This document shows, piece by piece, positions 1 to 5,616 of a stretch of 6,337 bases of DNA. Source of the stretch: Myxococcales bacterium. Lineage in GTDB: Bacteria > Myxococcota > Bradymonadia > UBA7976 > UBA1532. The notes beneath the pieces are model-generated. The model worked only from the letters and a program-made list of their open reading frames with translations, did not search any database and was not told where the DNA came from. The stretch's first letter is position 1. Each line of letters begins with the position of its first letter. The stretch spans positions 1 to 6,337 of the forward strand of contig JAGQJJ010000249.1 in the NCBI GenBank assembly GCA_020430675.1, read 5' to 3'. Position numbers and translations under genes: made by a program.

Positions 1-429
1 CTCGATTTTCCCGGCGTCTCGGTCATCTCGGTGGGCATCCGCAACATCTCGGCGGGCGAGATTCCGTTCCTCGAAGCCAACCGCGACCGGGTGCGCATCC
101 ATTGGGGCCGCGACCGCCGCAAATGGGATCCCGCCGCCATCGTGGCCCCGCTGACGGGCCGCAAGGTCTATCTGACCTTCGACGTCGACGGCCTCGACTC
201 ATCGATCATGCCCGCCACCGGCACGCCCGAGCCCGGCGGTCTGCTCTGGGAAGACGCGATGGCCATCATCAGCGCCGCCGCCGGCGTCTGCGAGATCATC
301 GGCGCCGACGTCAACGAGCTGGCCCCGATCAAAGGCCACCACGCGCCCGACTTCCTGGTGGCCAAGCTGGTCTACAAGATCCTCAGCGCCGCGCTGATCG
401 GGCCGCCGCCCGGTCCGCCGATTGGCTGA
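1..429 (+). CDS. Agmatinase/arginase-family ureohydrolase, C-terminal part (5' end outside window)
   Basis: Reading frame 1 is open from the first base to a TGA at 427-429, giving 142 residues with no start, so the N-terminal half lies upstream of the window. The family hydrolyses guanidino compounds (agmatine to putrescine plus urea, or arginine to ornithine plus urea) at a dinuclear Mn centre in the cytoplasm. Visible here is the second metal-binding motif, FDVDGLDSS at residues 60-68 (D61, D63, D66), followed by PATGTPEPGGLLW, the family signature around residues 71-83. Near the end, GADVNELAP carries the conserved acidic residue of the last strand. The earlier GGDHS and DAHxD motifs must be upstream. 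The tail is short and rich in Pro and Gly. The PATGTPEPGGL and VNELAP wording resembles agmatinase-type bacterial members more than arginases, but substrate specificity cannot be read from this fragment. Confidence 0.93.
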   Translation, partial: LDFPGVSVISVGIRNISAGEIPFLEANRDRVRIHWGRDRRKWDPAAIVAPLTGRKVYLTFDVDGLDSSIMPATGTPEPGGLLWEDAMAIISAAAGVCEIIGADVNELAPIKGHHAPDFLVAKLVYKILSAALIGPPPGPPIG

Positions 430-433
430 GCTT

Positions 434-453
434 CCGGGTTGACAGCGACCCGG
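434..453. other. Inverted repeat (6-bp stem, 8-nt loop) after the ureohydrolase gene
   Basis: CCGGGT at 434-439 pairs perfectly with ACCCGG at 448-453 across an 8-nt loop, starting five bases after the ureohydrolase stop codon. No T-tract follows, so it is not a textbook intrinsic terminator. The hairpin contains an exact TTGACA (439-444). A 17-nt spacer from it leads to CCCAAT (462-467), which matches only the last three bases of a sigma-70 -10 box. It could be a weak terminator, a promoter element, or chance in GC-rich DNA. Confidence 0.35.
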
Positions 454-502
454 CGGGAGGCCCCAATGCCCCCCATCGCTCGCCGCCCGCCGAAAGAGGC
501 CC

Positions 503-655
503 GTGCAGACGCCATCGAGTCGCAAGCGCATGATCGCCATCGGCACCGCCCTCTGTGTGGCGTTGCTGGTCGCCATCTGGTGGCTGCAACCGCCCCCGCC
601 GCCCGCAGTGCCGCCGCCCGCAGCGCCGCCGCCGCCGCCCGGCGCCGTGCCGTGA
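503..655 (+). CDS. Probable small membrane-anchored proline-rich protein (50 aa)
   Basis: A frame-2 ORF runs from GTG 503 to TGA 653-655. It has a short basic N-terminus (SRKR, residues 6-9) and one hydrophobic helix at about residues 10-28 (MIAIGTALCVALLVAIWWL). A tail of nearly only Pro, Ala, Val and Gly follows (residues 30-50). This is the pattern of a signal-anchored inner-membrane protein with an extended proline-rich periplasmic segment. I do not recognise a family. Codons from about 530 onward almost all end in G or C, as in neighbouring genes, and the hydrophobic run is unlikely in a wrong frame. Upstream is AAAGAGG (493-499), only 3 nt from the GTG, a short spacing; ATG 530 is an alternative start that keeps the helix. 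The TGA overlaps the exonuclease GTG. A rival reading is that frame 1 is translated from ATG 466 straight into the exonuclease, with no small protein. Confidence 0.5.
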   Translation: MQTPSSRKRMIAIGTALCVALLVAIWWLQPPPPPAVPPPAAPPPPPGAVP

Positions 656-1635
656 GCATTCTCGATCGGCGGGTCGGTGAGACCCCGTTCCTGGTGGTCG
701 ACGTCGAGACGACCGGCCTTGACCCGCGCCTCGACCGCGTCGTCGAGGTCTGCGCGGTGGTCGTCCGCCCGGGCGAGGCACCCCGCGTCGTGCTCGACAC
801 CCTGGTCGACCCGGGCATCACCGTGCGCGCCACCCGCATTCACGGCATCACCGACGAAGACGTGGCCGGCGCGCCGCGGTTTGCCGACCTGCTCGATACG
901 ATTCGCGCCCTGGCCGCCCGGCGGGTCGTCGCGGGCCATAACGTCACCTTCGACCTCGGCTTCCTCGCCGCCGAAGCCGAGCGCCTCGGCCAGCCGCTGC
1001 GCCCGCCGCATTTCTGCACCATGCGCCTGCCTGGCCTCTTCGGTCGCCCCGCCAACTGGCCGCTGTGGTGGGCCTGCCAGCGCAATGGCGTCGCCTTCGA
1101 CGGCCAGGCCCACTCCGCGCGCGGCGACGCCCGGGCGACGACCGGCCTGCTCTTGCAGCAAATGCGCTTTCTCGAACGCGAGGGCGTCACCACCTTCGGC
1201 GAGCTGGCGGCGCGCGCCCGCCGCATGCGCATCGCCGGCTCGTTCACGCGCTCGTTCTCGCGAGACCTGCTGCCCCCGCCGCCCCATGTGCACGACGCCG
1301 CCCAGGTGCCGTTGCGCCCGCGCATCGGCGGTGAGGCCGGCGCCCGCTCGGTCTCGGCTGAACGCCGCTACCTCGACGTGGTGATCCGCGCGGTCGCCCG
1401 GCTCGCGGTCGACGAGGCCAGCCGCGCCGAGGTGCGGGCCGAGCGCGTCCGCCTGGGCCTCGACGCCGAGGCCGCCCGCCGGGTGCACGCGCGCATCCTG
1501 TCGGGCGCCGAGCGCCGCTACGCCGAAGACGGCCAGATCGACCCCATCGAGCAGCAGAACCTCGACGCCCTTCGCGACCGCCTCGCGTTCATCGACGCCG
1601 GGCTTGCCCCTGACGCAAACGACGCCCCCGGTTGA
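652..1635 (+). CDS. DEDDh-family 3'-5' exonuclease with TerB-like C-terminal region
   Basis: This 327-residue protein starts with a DnaQ-like (DNA polymerase III epsilon-type) exonuclease domain, about residues 10-170. Motif ExoI is VVDVETTGLDP with D17 and E19, ExoII is GHNVTFDLGF with D101, and ExoIII is HSARGDA with H154 and D159. All four metal-binding acids and the catalytic His are present, so activity is expected on DNA or RNA 3' ends. After a Pro- and Arg-rich linker (about 205-235), residues 240-316 are helical. They contain AEDGQIDPIEQQNLDALRD, resembling the DGxIxxxE acidic signature of TerB-like domains that follow exonuclease domains in some bacterial proteins; that assignment is by eye. 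The chosen start is GTG 652, overlapping the preceding stop as GTGA and probably translated by coupling, since it has no Shine-Dalgarno of its own. An in-frame ATG at 466 with GGGAGG (455-460) five bases upstream would add 62 low-complexity Ala/Arg residues. Confidence 0.9.
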   Translation: MSILDRRVGETPFLVVDVETTGLDPRLDRVVEVCAVVVRPGEAPRVVLDTLVDPGITVRATRIHGITDEDVAGAPRFADLLDTIRALAARRVVAGHNVTFDLGFLAAEAERLGQPLRPPHFCTMRLPGLFGRPANWPLWWACQRNGVAFDGQAHSARGDARATTGLLLQQMRFLEREGVTTFGELAARARRMRIAGSFTRSFSRDLLPPPPHVHDAAQVPLRPRIGGEAGARSVSAERRYLDVVIRAVARLAVDEASRAEVRAERVRLGLDAEAARRVHARILSGAERRYAEDGQIDPIEQQNLDALRDRLAFIDAGLAPDANDAPG

Positions 1636-1661
1636 CCATGGCGCCCGGGGCGGACTGGCGC

Positions 1662-1667
1662 TAAGCT
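1662..1667 (+). promoter_or_regulatory. Candidate -10 element (TAAGCT) before the CBS gene
   Basis: TAAGCT lies 24 nt before the GTG start of the CBS gene, in the 56-nt gap after the exonuclease. It would place transcription start just upstream of the AGGAGG ribosome site. No good -35 is seen at 16-18 nt; the nearby TTGACC (1632-1637) is 24 nt away, too far. It is listed because similar hexamers recur before other genes here. Confidence 0.3.
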
Positions 1668-1691
1668 GCGCTCTCGCTTCAGGAGGTATCT

Positions 1692-2102
1692 GTGATCGTC
1701 AAGGAGCTCATGACGCCGGATCCGGCCACCCTCAGCCCCGAAGACTCGGTGCGCGAGGCCATGGATCTGCTGTTCTCGCTCGACATCCGCCACATCCCCA
1801 TCGTCGAGGATGACGCCCTGGTCGGCATGGTCAGCGACCGCGACCTGCGCGACGCTTCGCTGCCCGCGCTGATCGAATTCGAGCACCGCGATACCGCGCG
1901 CAAGCTGCTCGATCGCCCCATCGGCGACTTCATGCGCGCCGACGTGCTCGCCGTCGAGCCCGACGCCGACGTCGTCGAGCTGATCGAGCTGATGGTCGAT
2001 CACAAGGTCGGCGCGGTGCCGGTGGTTGATGCCGAGACCGACGAGCTCGTCGGAATCGTGAGTTATATCGACGTGTTGCGCGCCTGCGCCGACCTGTTCT
2101 AA
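1692..2102 (+). CDS. Two-CBS-domain protein
   Basis: This stand-alone CBS pair has 136 residues. CBS domains fold as tandem pairs (Bateman modules) that usually bind adenosyl nucleotides or related ligands and regulate a partner protein in the cytoplasm. CBS1 spans about residues 1-57, with MTPDP at 7-11, HIPIV at 34-38 and LVGMVSDRDL at 43-52. CBS2 spans about 76-134, with FMRADV at 80-85, GAVPVVD at 107-113 and LVGIVSYIDVL at 119-129. The ligand-ribose motif S/T-x-x-D is intact in both (S48/D51 and S124/D127). No catalytic or DNA-binding domain is attached. The start is GTG 1692: a perfect AGGAGG (1681-1686) lies five bases upstream, and the protein begins directly in the first CBS strand as is usual. 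Neighbours give no obvious partner. Ligand and target are unknown. Confidence 0.93.
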   Translation: MIVKELMTPDPATLSPEDSVREAMDLLFSLDIRHIPIVEDDALVGMVSDRDLRDASLPALIEFEHRDTARKLLDRPIGDFMRADVLAVEPDADVVELIELMVDHKVGAVPVVDAETDELVGIVSYIDVLRACADLF

Positions 2103-2162
2103 GCCCACCTTTTTCGCCCCTTCGCCGCCTCTGCTGACGCCTCGTTGGCGGGAGGGGGGGCG

Positions 2163-2168
2163 TAATCT
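2163..2168 (+). promoter_or_regulatory. Candidate -10 element (TAATCT) before the collagen-like gene
   Basis: TAATCT lies 63 nt before the ATG of the collagen-like gene, in the 129-nt gap 2103-2231, directly after a G-rich run (2148-2160). It matches TATAAT at four of six positions. No convincing -35 is present at standard spacing; TTGGCG (2145-2150) is only 12 nt away. The rest of the gap holds a short T-run after the CBS stop (2110-2114) and nothing else I can assign. Confidence 0.3.
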
Positions 2169-2231
2169 GTTCTCCGTCATCGGGCGTGCCCACGCCCATC
2201 CCGCGGGAAGTCAACCGACGGAGGAATTGCC

Positions 2232-2996
2232 ATGCGGACCGTTCTCATCGCGCTGTTTGGCGCGTGCAGCCTGGGGTGTGTCGTGGGGGAGGGACCGCCC
2301 GGCGTCCCGGGCCAGGCGCGCGAGGGGGAGGCGGGACCACAAGGCGTGATGGGGCCGGCGGGGCCAGCAGGAGACCGGGGGGTCGCTGGTCCCGTCGGCC
2401 CGCAGGGGCTGCGGGGTGCCATGGGGCCGGTGGGCCCGATCGGCCCGCGCGGCCTCGCTGGACCGGTGGGCCCGATCGGCCCGGCCGGCCCGCCTGGCGT
2501 GGCGCCCGACAAGGCCGAGATCGCCCGCCTGCTCGCCGCTGACCGACAGTTCCGGCTCGACGTCGCGCACGCCTTGGAAGTTGTGCCCGAACCGGCCGCG
2601 CCGCTCGCCGCGCCGCCCGCCGCCGTGCAGAACTTCGGCCGGCGCACCGAGCTTGGCGGCTTCGACGTGGTCACCGTCACCGACGAGATCGACCTCGACC
2701 GCCCCGGCCTGTTGGTGCTCGTCGCCCGCGGCGCGCGCAATCATGTCGGCGACGAGAAGGCGGTCGGCATCGAGATCGAAGCCATGCTCGATCTGGAGGC
2801 CTGCAGCCGCGACCGCGCCTTCCACAAGGTCAGCGTCGACGAGACGGTCGCATCTGATGCTGTCTGCGTGCGCATGCTGGGCCCGGGCGAGCACAAGCTG
2901 GCCGCGATCAGCCGCGGCCCGGGCGGCGACGACGACGAAGCGGTCGAGACCACCATCGAATGGGCCGTCTTCGAAATCGGCGACCTGATGAACTGA
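2232..2996 (+). CDS. Collagen-like predicted lipoprotein with beta-rich C-terminal domain
   Basis: This protein has 254 residues. It starts at ATG 2232, with GGAGGA (2220-2225) six bases upstream. Residues 1-16 form a short signal peptide ending in CSLGC; C16 is the likely lipidated cysteine, although Ser at -3 is not the usual Leu and only one Arg precedes the hydrophobic run. Residues 21-91 hold 23 Gly-X-Y triplets, with one two-residue break at R30-E31. Proline is at X in 13 triplets and at Y in three. Next come a helical stretch (93-116, possible trimerisation segment), a Pro/Ala linker (117-133), and a domain at about 135-250 that looks beta-rich. The latter has two cysteines (C191, C212) that could form a disulfide, plus [12 protein letters not shown] (216-227), a hairpin wording seen in C1q/TNF-like and other jelly-roll domains. 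I infer an envelope-anchored trimeric stalk with a C-terminal head. Its binding partner is unknown. Confidence 0.88.
   Translation: MRTVLIALFGACSLGCVVGEGPPGVPGQAREGEAGPQGVMGPAGPAGDRGVAGPVGPQGLRGAMGPVGPIGPRGLAGPVGPIGPAGPPGVAPDKAEIARLLAADRQFRLDVAHALEVVPEPAAPLAAPPAAVQNFGRRTELGGFDVVTVTDEIDLDRPGLLVLVARGARNHVGDEKAVGIEIEAMLDLEACSRDRAFHKVSVDETVASDAVCVRMLGPGEHKLAAISRGPGGDDDEAVETTIEWAVFEIGDLMN
2424..2495 (+). repeat. Two 36-bp tandem units within the collagen stalk
   Basis: Two consecutive 12-residue units (residues 65-76 and 77-88) both begin GPVGPIGP. At the DNA level 21 bases are identical between 2427-2447 and 2463-2483, exactly 36 bp apart. The units diverge in their last third (RGLA versus AGPP). 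This suggests a recent in-frame duplication that lengthened the stalk by four triplets, although codon bias alone also favours similarity in Gly-Pro coding DNA. Confidence 0.8.
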
Positions 2997-3036
2997 TCGT
3001 CGCCTCGGCGGGCGTGCACCGGACCGGCGCGGCGGG

Positions 3037-3042
3037 TATGGT
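3037..3042 (+). promoter_or_regulatory. Candidate -10 element (TATGGT) before the flavoprotein gene
   Basis: TATGGT lies 28 nt before ATG 3071 in the 74-nt gap after the collagen-like gene. The surrounding sequence is almost pure G and C, so the hexamer stands out, but no -35 hexamer is recognisable. Transcription by readthrough from the collagen-like gene is an equally possible arrangement. Confidence 0.25.
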
Positions 3043-3070
3043 GGCCGCTGCACCGCCCTCGGAGCCCATG

Positions 3071-4729
3071 ATGGAAGACTGGTCGCCCACCCGCCATTCC
3101 GCCCGCCGCGCCCGCCTCGAACCGCCGGAAGAGGTCGACGTCGTCGTCATCGGCGCCGGCCTCGGCGGCCTCTCCGCCGCTGCCTACCTGGCCCGCGCCG
3201 GCTTCCGGGTCGCCTGCTTCGACGCCCACTACGTCGCCGGCGGCTGCGGCACCATGTTCACCCGCAAGGGCCCGCACGGCCGGTACAACTTCGACATTGG
3301 GGTGCACTACGTCGGCGACTGCAATCCCGGCGGCATGATGCCTCGTCTGCTCGAAGGCGCGGGCGCCGCGGTCGACTTCGTGCCGATGGATCAGGACGGC
3401 TTCGACACCATCGTGCTGCCCGACCTGCGCTTCCGCATCCCGGCCAACCTCGACCTGTACCGCGATCGGCTCGTCGACCTTTTCCCCAGCGAGAAGAAGG
3501 GCATCGACCGCTACGTGAACCTCGTGCGCCAGGTCGATCGCATCGGCGCCATGATGAACGCCAGCGGCGGCAAACCCACGCTGCGCATGGGCGTCGAGGT
3601 CGCGCTGCGCGGCCGCCTGCTCGCGCGCTATCAGCGGGCGACCATCGGCGAGTTCCTCGACTCGTGCACCCGCGACCCCAAGCTGCGCGCCATCTTCCTC
3701 GGCCAGAGCGGCGACTACGGCCTGCCGCCGCGCGAGGTCAGCGCGATGCTGCATATCGGCCTCGCCAACCACTACTTCCACGGCGCGTTCTACCCGCAGG
3801 GCGGCGGCCAGGCCATGGCCGACCGGCTCGCCGAGGTCATCGAAGCCAACGGCGGCAGCGTGCATCTGCGGCGGCCGATTCAGCGCATCCTCATCGAAAA
3901 CGGCCGCGCGGTCGGGGTCGAGACCGAAGCGCGCCACAACAAGACCCAGACGGTGCGCGCCGGTGCGGTGATCAGCAACGCCGACCTGACCGCGACGCTG
4001 CTGCACCTCATCGAGCCGGGCGCGCTGCCCGGCGAGTGGGCGGCCAAAGCCAAGAAGTTCCGCATGGCCGAAGCCATCTTCATGACCGTGCTGGGCATCG
4101 AGGGCGATCTGCGTCAGGACGGCATGCAGACCACCAATTATTGGCAGTACGACATGTACGACTTCGACCAGTTGTACGACGAGCTGCGCAAAGACCCCGA
4201 GATGCGCCCGCGCGCCGCCTACATCACCAGCGCCTCGATCAAGGATCCCGGCTCGCAGCATCACGCGCCGGCCGGCATCAGCTCGCTTGAGGTCATGACC
4301 CTGCTGCCCGGCGAGCTGAAGCGCTGGGGCGTTGAACCCGAGGCCGCCACCAAGTGGGGCTACAAGAACGACGAGCAATATCGGGCGCGCAAGGCGGCCA
4401 TCGAAGAGAACCTGATCGACCGCCTCGACGGACTCTTCCCCGGCACCAAGCAGCGCATCGTCTATCGCGAGTCGGCCACGCCGGTGACCCATGCGCGTTT
4501 CACCCGGGCCAAGGACGGCACCGGCTACGGCCTCGCCGCCACGCCCGACCAGTTCCTCGACCGGCGGCCGGGCTATCGCGGCCCCCTGCGCGACCTGTAC
4601 TTCTGCGGCGCCTCGGCGCGCGCCGGCCATGGCGTGGTCGGCGTGCTGCTCTCGGGTTACCTCGCCGCCCGCTGCCTGGCCCGCGACAAGGGCCGCGGCG
4701 ACGCCATCCCCTCGATCTGGGCGGACTGA
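3071..4729 (+). CDS. FAD-dependent oxidoreductase of the RetSat / phytoene desaturase group
   Basis: This 552-residue flavoprotein opens with a Rossmann FAD-binding fold: VDVVVIGAGLGGLSAAAYL (residues 22-40) has the GxGxxG loop at 28-33, and D51 ends the second strand. HYVAGGCGTMF (53-63) and FDIGVHYVG (74-82) are wordings typical of all-trans-retinol 13,14-reductase-like and carotenoid desaturase/isomerase proteins. The C-terminal FAD-contacting segment, DLYFCGASARAGHGVVG, begins at 508. Length fits the family (about 500-600). Such enzymes reduce, desaturate or isomerise conjugated double bonds in polyenes; the substrate here is unknown. No signal peptide or clear membrane helix is seen, although relatives associate with membranes. 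The start is ATG 3071, with GGAG (3061-3064) six bases upstream; ATG 3068 is adjacent and adds one Met. The frame stays open back to 2960 inside the collagen-like gene, but that start has no support. The crotonase gene follows after 62 nt, so the pair may be co-transcribed. Confidence 0.92.
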   Translation: MEDWSPTRHSARRARLEPPEEVDVVVIGAGLGGLSAAAYLARAGFRVACFDAHYVAGGCGTMFTRKGPHGRYNFDIGVHYVGDCNPGGMMPRLLEGAGAAVDFVPMDQDGFDTIVLPDLRFRIPANLDLYRDRLVDLFPSEKKGIDRYVNLVRQVDRIGAMMNASGGKPTLRMGVEVALRGRLLARYQRATIGEFLDSCTRDPKLRAIFLGQSGDYGLPPREVSAMLHIGLANHYFHGAFYPQGGGQAMADRLAEVIEANGGSVHLRRPIQRILIENGRAVGVETEARHNKTQTVRAGAVISNADLTATLLHLIEPGALPGEWAAKAKKFRMAEAIFMTVLGIEGDLRQDGMQTTNYWQYDMYDFDQLYDELRKDPEMRPRAAYITSASIKDPGSQHHAPAGISSLEVMTLLPGELKRWGVEPEAATKWGYKNDEQYRARKAAIEENLIDRLDGLFPGTKQRIVYRESATPVTHARFTRAKDGTGYGLAATPDQFLDRRPGYRGPLRDLYFCGASARAGHGVVGVLLSGYLAARCLARDKGRGDAIPSIWAD

Positions 4730-4757
4730 AGCACTTCTTGCCCATCCCCCAGGCTGC

Positions 4758-4763
4758 TATGTT
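4758..4763 (+). promoter_or_regulatory. Candidate extended -10 element (TGC-TATGTT) before the crotonase gene
   Basis: TATGTT is preceded by TGC (4755-4757), giving an extended -10 arrangement, which can work with a poor -35. A 17-nt spacer separates it from TTCTTG (4735-4740), a weak -35 match. It sits 28 nt before the crotonase ATG, leaving room for the GAGGAG ribosome site at 4779-4784. This is the most plausible promoter candidate in the window, yet it rests on inspection alone. Confidence 0.38.
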
Positions 4764-4791
4764 GCCCCGTCCCACGGCGAGGAGTCCCTCG

Positions 4792-5487
4792 ATGTCCGAA
4801 ATCGTTCGTTACGCCCTCGAAGGCAAGGTCGCCCACATCACGCTCGATGACGGCAAGGTCAACGCGCTGGGCCATGACCTGATCACCGCGTTCAACGCCG
4901 CCCTCGATCGCGCCGAAGCCGAAGCCCGCGCGGTGGTCATCTGGGGTCGGCCGGGCCGCTTCTCGGCCGGGTTCGACCTGAAGGTGATGATGTCGGGCCC
5001 CGGCCCGCTCAAGGCGCTGCTCACCGCGGGCGGCGACCTGTTCATGCGCATCTACGGCTTCCCGCGTCCGGTGGTCATCGCCTGCACCGGCCACGCCATC
5101 GCCGGCGGCGCGCTGCTCGTGCTCTCGGGCGACGTGCGCATCGGCGTCGCAGGCGAGTTCAAGGTGGGGCTCAACGAGGTCGCCATCGAGCTGCCCACCC
5201 CGCTGCTTGCCGTCGAGCTGGCCCGCGACCGCCTCGATCCGCGTCGGTTGACCGAGGCGCTGCTGTTTGGCCAGGTCTTCCCGCCCGAAGAGGCCGCCCG
5301 GGTCGGTTACCTCGACCGCGTCGTGCCCGCCGATCAGTTTGCCGCGACGGTCAACGCGATCGCCGCCGACCTCGCCCGCCTCTCGCCGAGCGCGTTTGCC
5401 GCCAGCAAGCGCCGCCTGCGCCGCGCCACCATCAAGCTGATCCGCGACGGCGCCGAGGCCGATCTCAAGGATCTCGCCGGCGTCTGA
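4792..5487 (+). CDS. Crotonase (enoyl-CoA hydratase/isomerase) family protein
   Basis: This 231-residue protein is at the short end for crotonases but matches a bacterial subfamily of about 230 residues. It begins MSEIVRYALEGKVAHITLDD. Crotonases bind acyl-CoA thioesters in the cytoplasm and stabilise an enolate in an oxyanion hole. That hole is formed here by SAGFDL (58-63) and GHAIAGGAL (100-108). Of the two catalytic glutamates of classical hydratases, the first (in GGGCE) is replaced by Leu at 108 or 109. The second is kept as E129 in VGLNEV (125-130). A single Glu at that site, together with VFPPEEAARVGYLDRVVP, resembles mitochondrial delta3,delta2-enoyl-CoA isomerase, so isomerase activity is a fair guess; hydratase activity is less likely. 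The start is ATG 4792, with GAGGAG seven bases upstream. The frame is open back to 4354, but that part overlaps the flavoprotein and is not coding. Confidence 0.92.
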   Translation: MSEIVRYALEGKVAHITLDDGKVNALGHDLITAFNAALDRAEAEARAVVIWGRPGRFSAGFDLKVMMSGPGPLKALLTAGGDLFMRIYGFPRPVVIACTGHAIAGGALLVLSGDVRIGVAGEFKVGLNEVAIELPTPLLAVELARDRLDPRRLTEALLFGQVFPPEEAARVGYLDRVVPADQFAATVNAIAADLARLSPSAFAASKRRLRRATIKLIRDGAEADLKDLAGV

Positions 5488-5497
5488 CGCCTTTTTT
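5479..5497 (+). terminator. Intrinsic terminator overlapping the crotonase stop codon
   Basis: GGCGT (5479-5483) pairs with ACGCC (5487-5491) around the three-base loop CTG, followed at once by six T residues (5492-5497). The TGA stop spans the loop and the first base of the 3' arm, so the terminator uses the last coding bases. The stem is only 5 bp but four pairs are G-C. It separates the crotonase from the globin gene. Confidence 0.65.
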
Positions 5498-5503
5498 CGC
5501 CCC

Positions 5504-5520
5504 GATCGCGATCCCGCGAT
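5504..5520. repeat. Nested palindrome / inverted repeat in the globin leader
   Basis: GATCGCGATC (5504-5513) is a perfect 10-bp palindrome. It overlaps a second inverted repeat, ATCGCG (5505-5510) with CGCGAT (5515-5520), spaced by four bases. Another ATCGCG occurs at 5624-5629, on the other side of the AT-rich patch. This could be an operator for a dimeric regulator or part of an RNA hairpin; neither is demonstrated. Confidence 0.4.
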
Positions 5521-5560
5521 GCCCTGGCACAAAGGCCCCACGGGACCTACAGCCACCCCG

Positions 5561-5616
5561 CGTTTTTATACTTATTTTCGGTTTTCGACTCTGCTGGTTT
5601 TTGGTAGGTATTAGGG
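5561..5616 (+). promoter_or_regulatory. AT-rich putative promoter region of the globin gene
   Basis: Within otherwise GC-rich DNA this patch is rich in T-runs and contains TATACT (5567-5572), a five-of-six match to the -10 consensus, and TATTAG (5609-5614). Neither has a clear TTGACA-like partner at 17 nt. With a terminator just upstream and palindromes at 5504-5520, the 185-nt gap 5488-5672 is the only intergenic region here that looks like a full regulatory leader. Start from TATACT would give a leader of roughly 95 nt before ATG 5673. Confidence 0.45.

Noticed and set aside
199..1488. 429-codon open frame on the minus strand opposite the ureohydrolase and exonuclease genes
   Set aside because: High-GC genes commonly leave long antisense frames. 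Its peptide shows no motif, whereas the plus strand has complete exonuclease motifs.
1632..1667. TTGACC plus TAAGCT as a sigma-70 promoter for the CBS gene
   Set aside because: The spacer is 24 nt, well outside the usable 16-18 range, so the two hexamers cannot act as one promoter.
2292..2504. Gly-Pro-rich, collagen-like peptide also readable on the minus strand
   Set aside because: The reverse complement of GGN-CCN codons is again GGN-CCN in a shifted frame, so collagen coding DNA mirrors itself. The plus frame alone has the signal peptide, ribosome site and continuous triplets.
2741..4630. 629-codon minus-strand open frame opposite the flavoprotein
   Set aside because: It is an antisense shadow. 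The plus strand encodes a clear FAD-binding protein through the same region, and the shadow peptide is Ala/Val/Gly/Asp-rich without motifs.
4354..4791. Upstream extension of the crotonase frame inside the flavoprotein gene
   Set aside because: The extension peptide is Arg/Pro-rich and lies over the conserved C-terminal FAD segment of the flavoprotein. ATG 4792 has a good ribosome site and a typical crotonase N-terminus.
5525..5540. TGGCAC resembling a sigma-54 -24 element
   Set aside because: The required GC of the -12 element is not at the correct spacing; the base pair there is CC.
5519..5614. 31-codon ORF (ATG 5519 to TAG 5614) in the globin leader
   Set aside because: It has no ribosome site and AT-ending codons unlike neighbouring genes, and it lies in the likely promoter region. 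A leader peptide cannot be excluded but is not supported.
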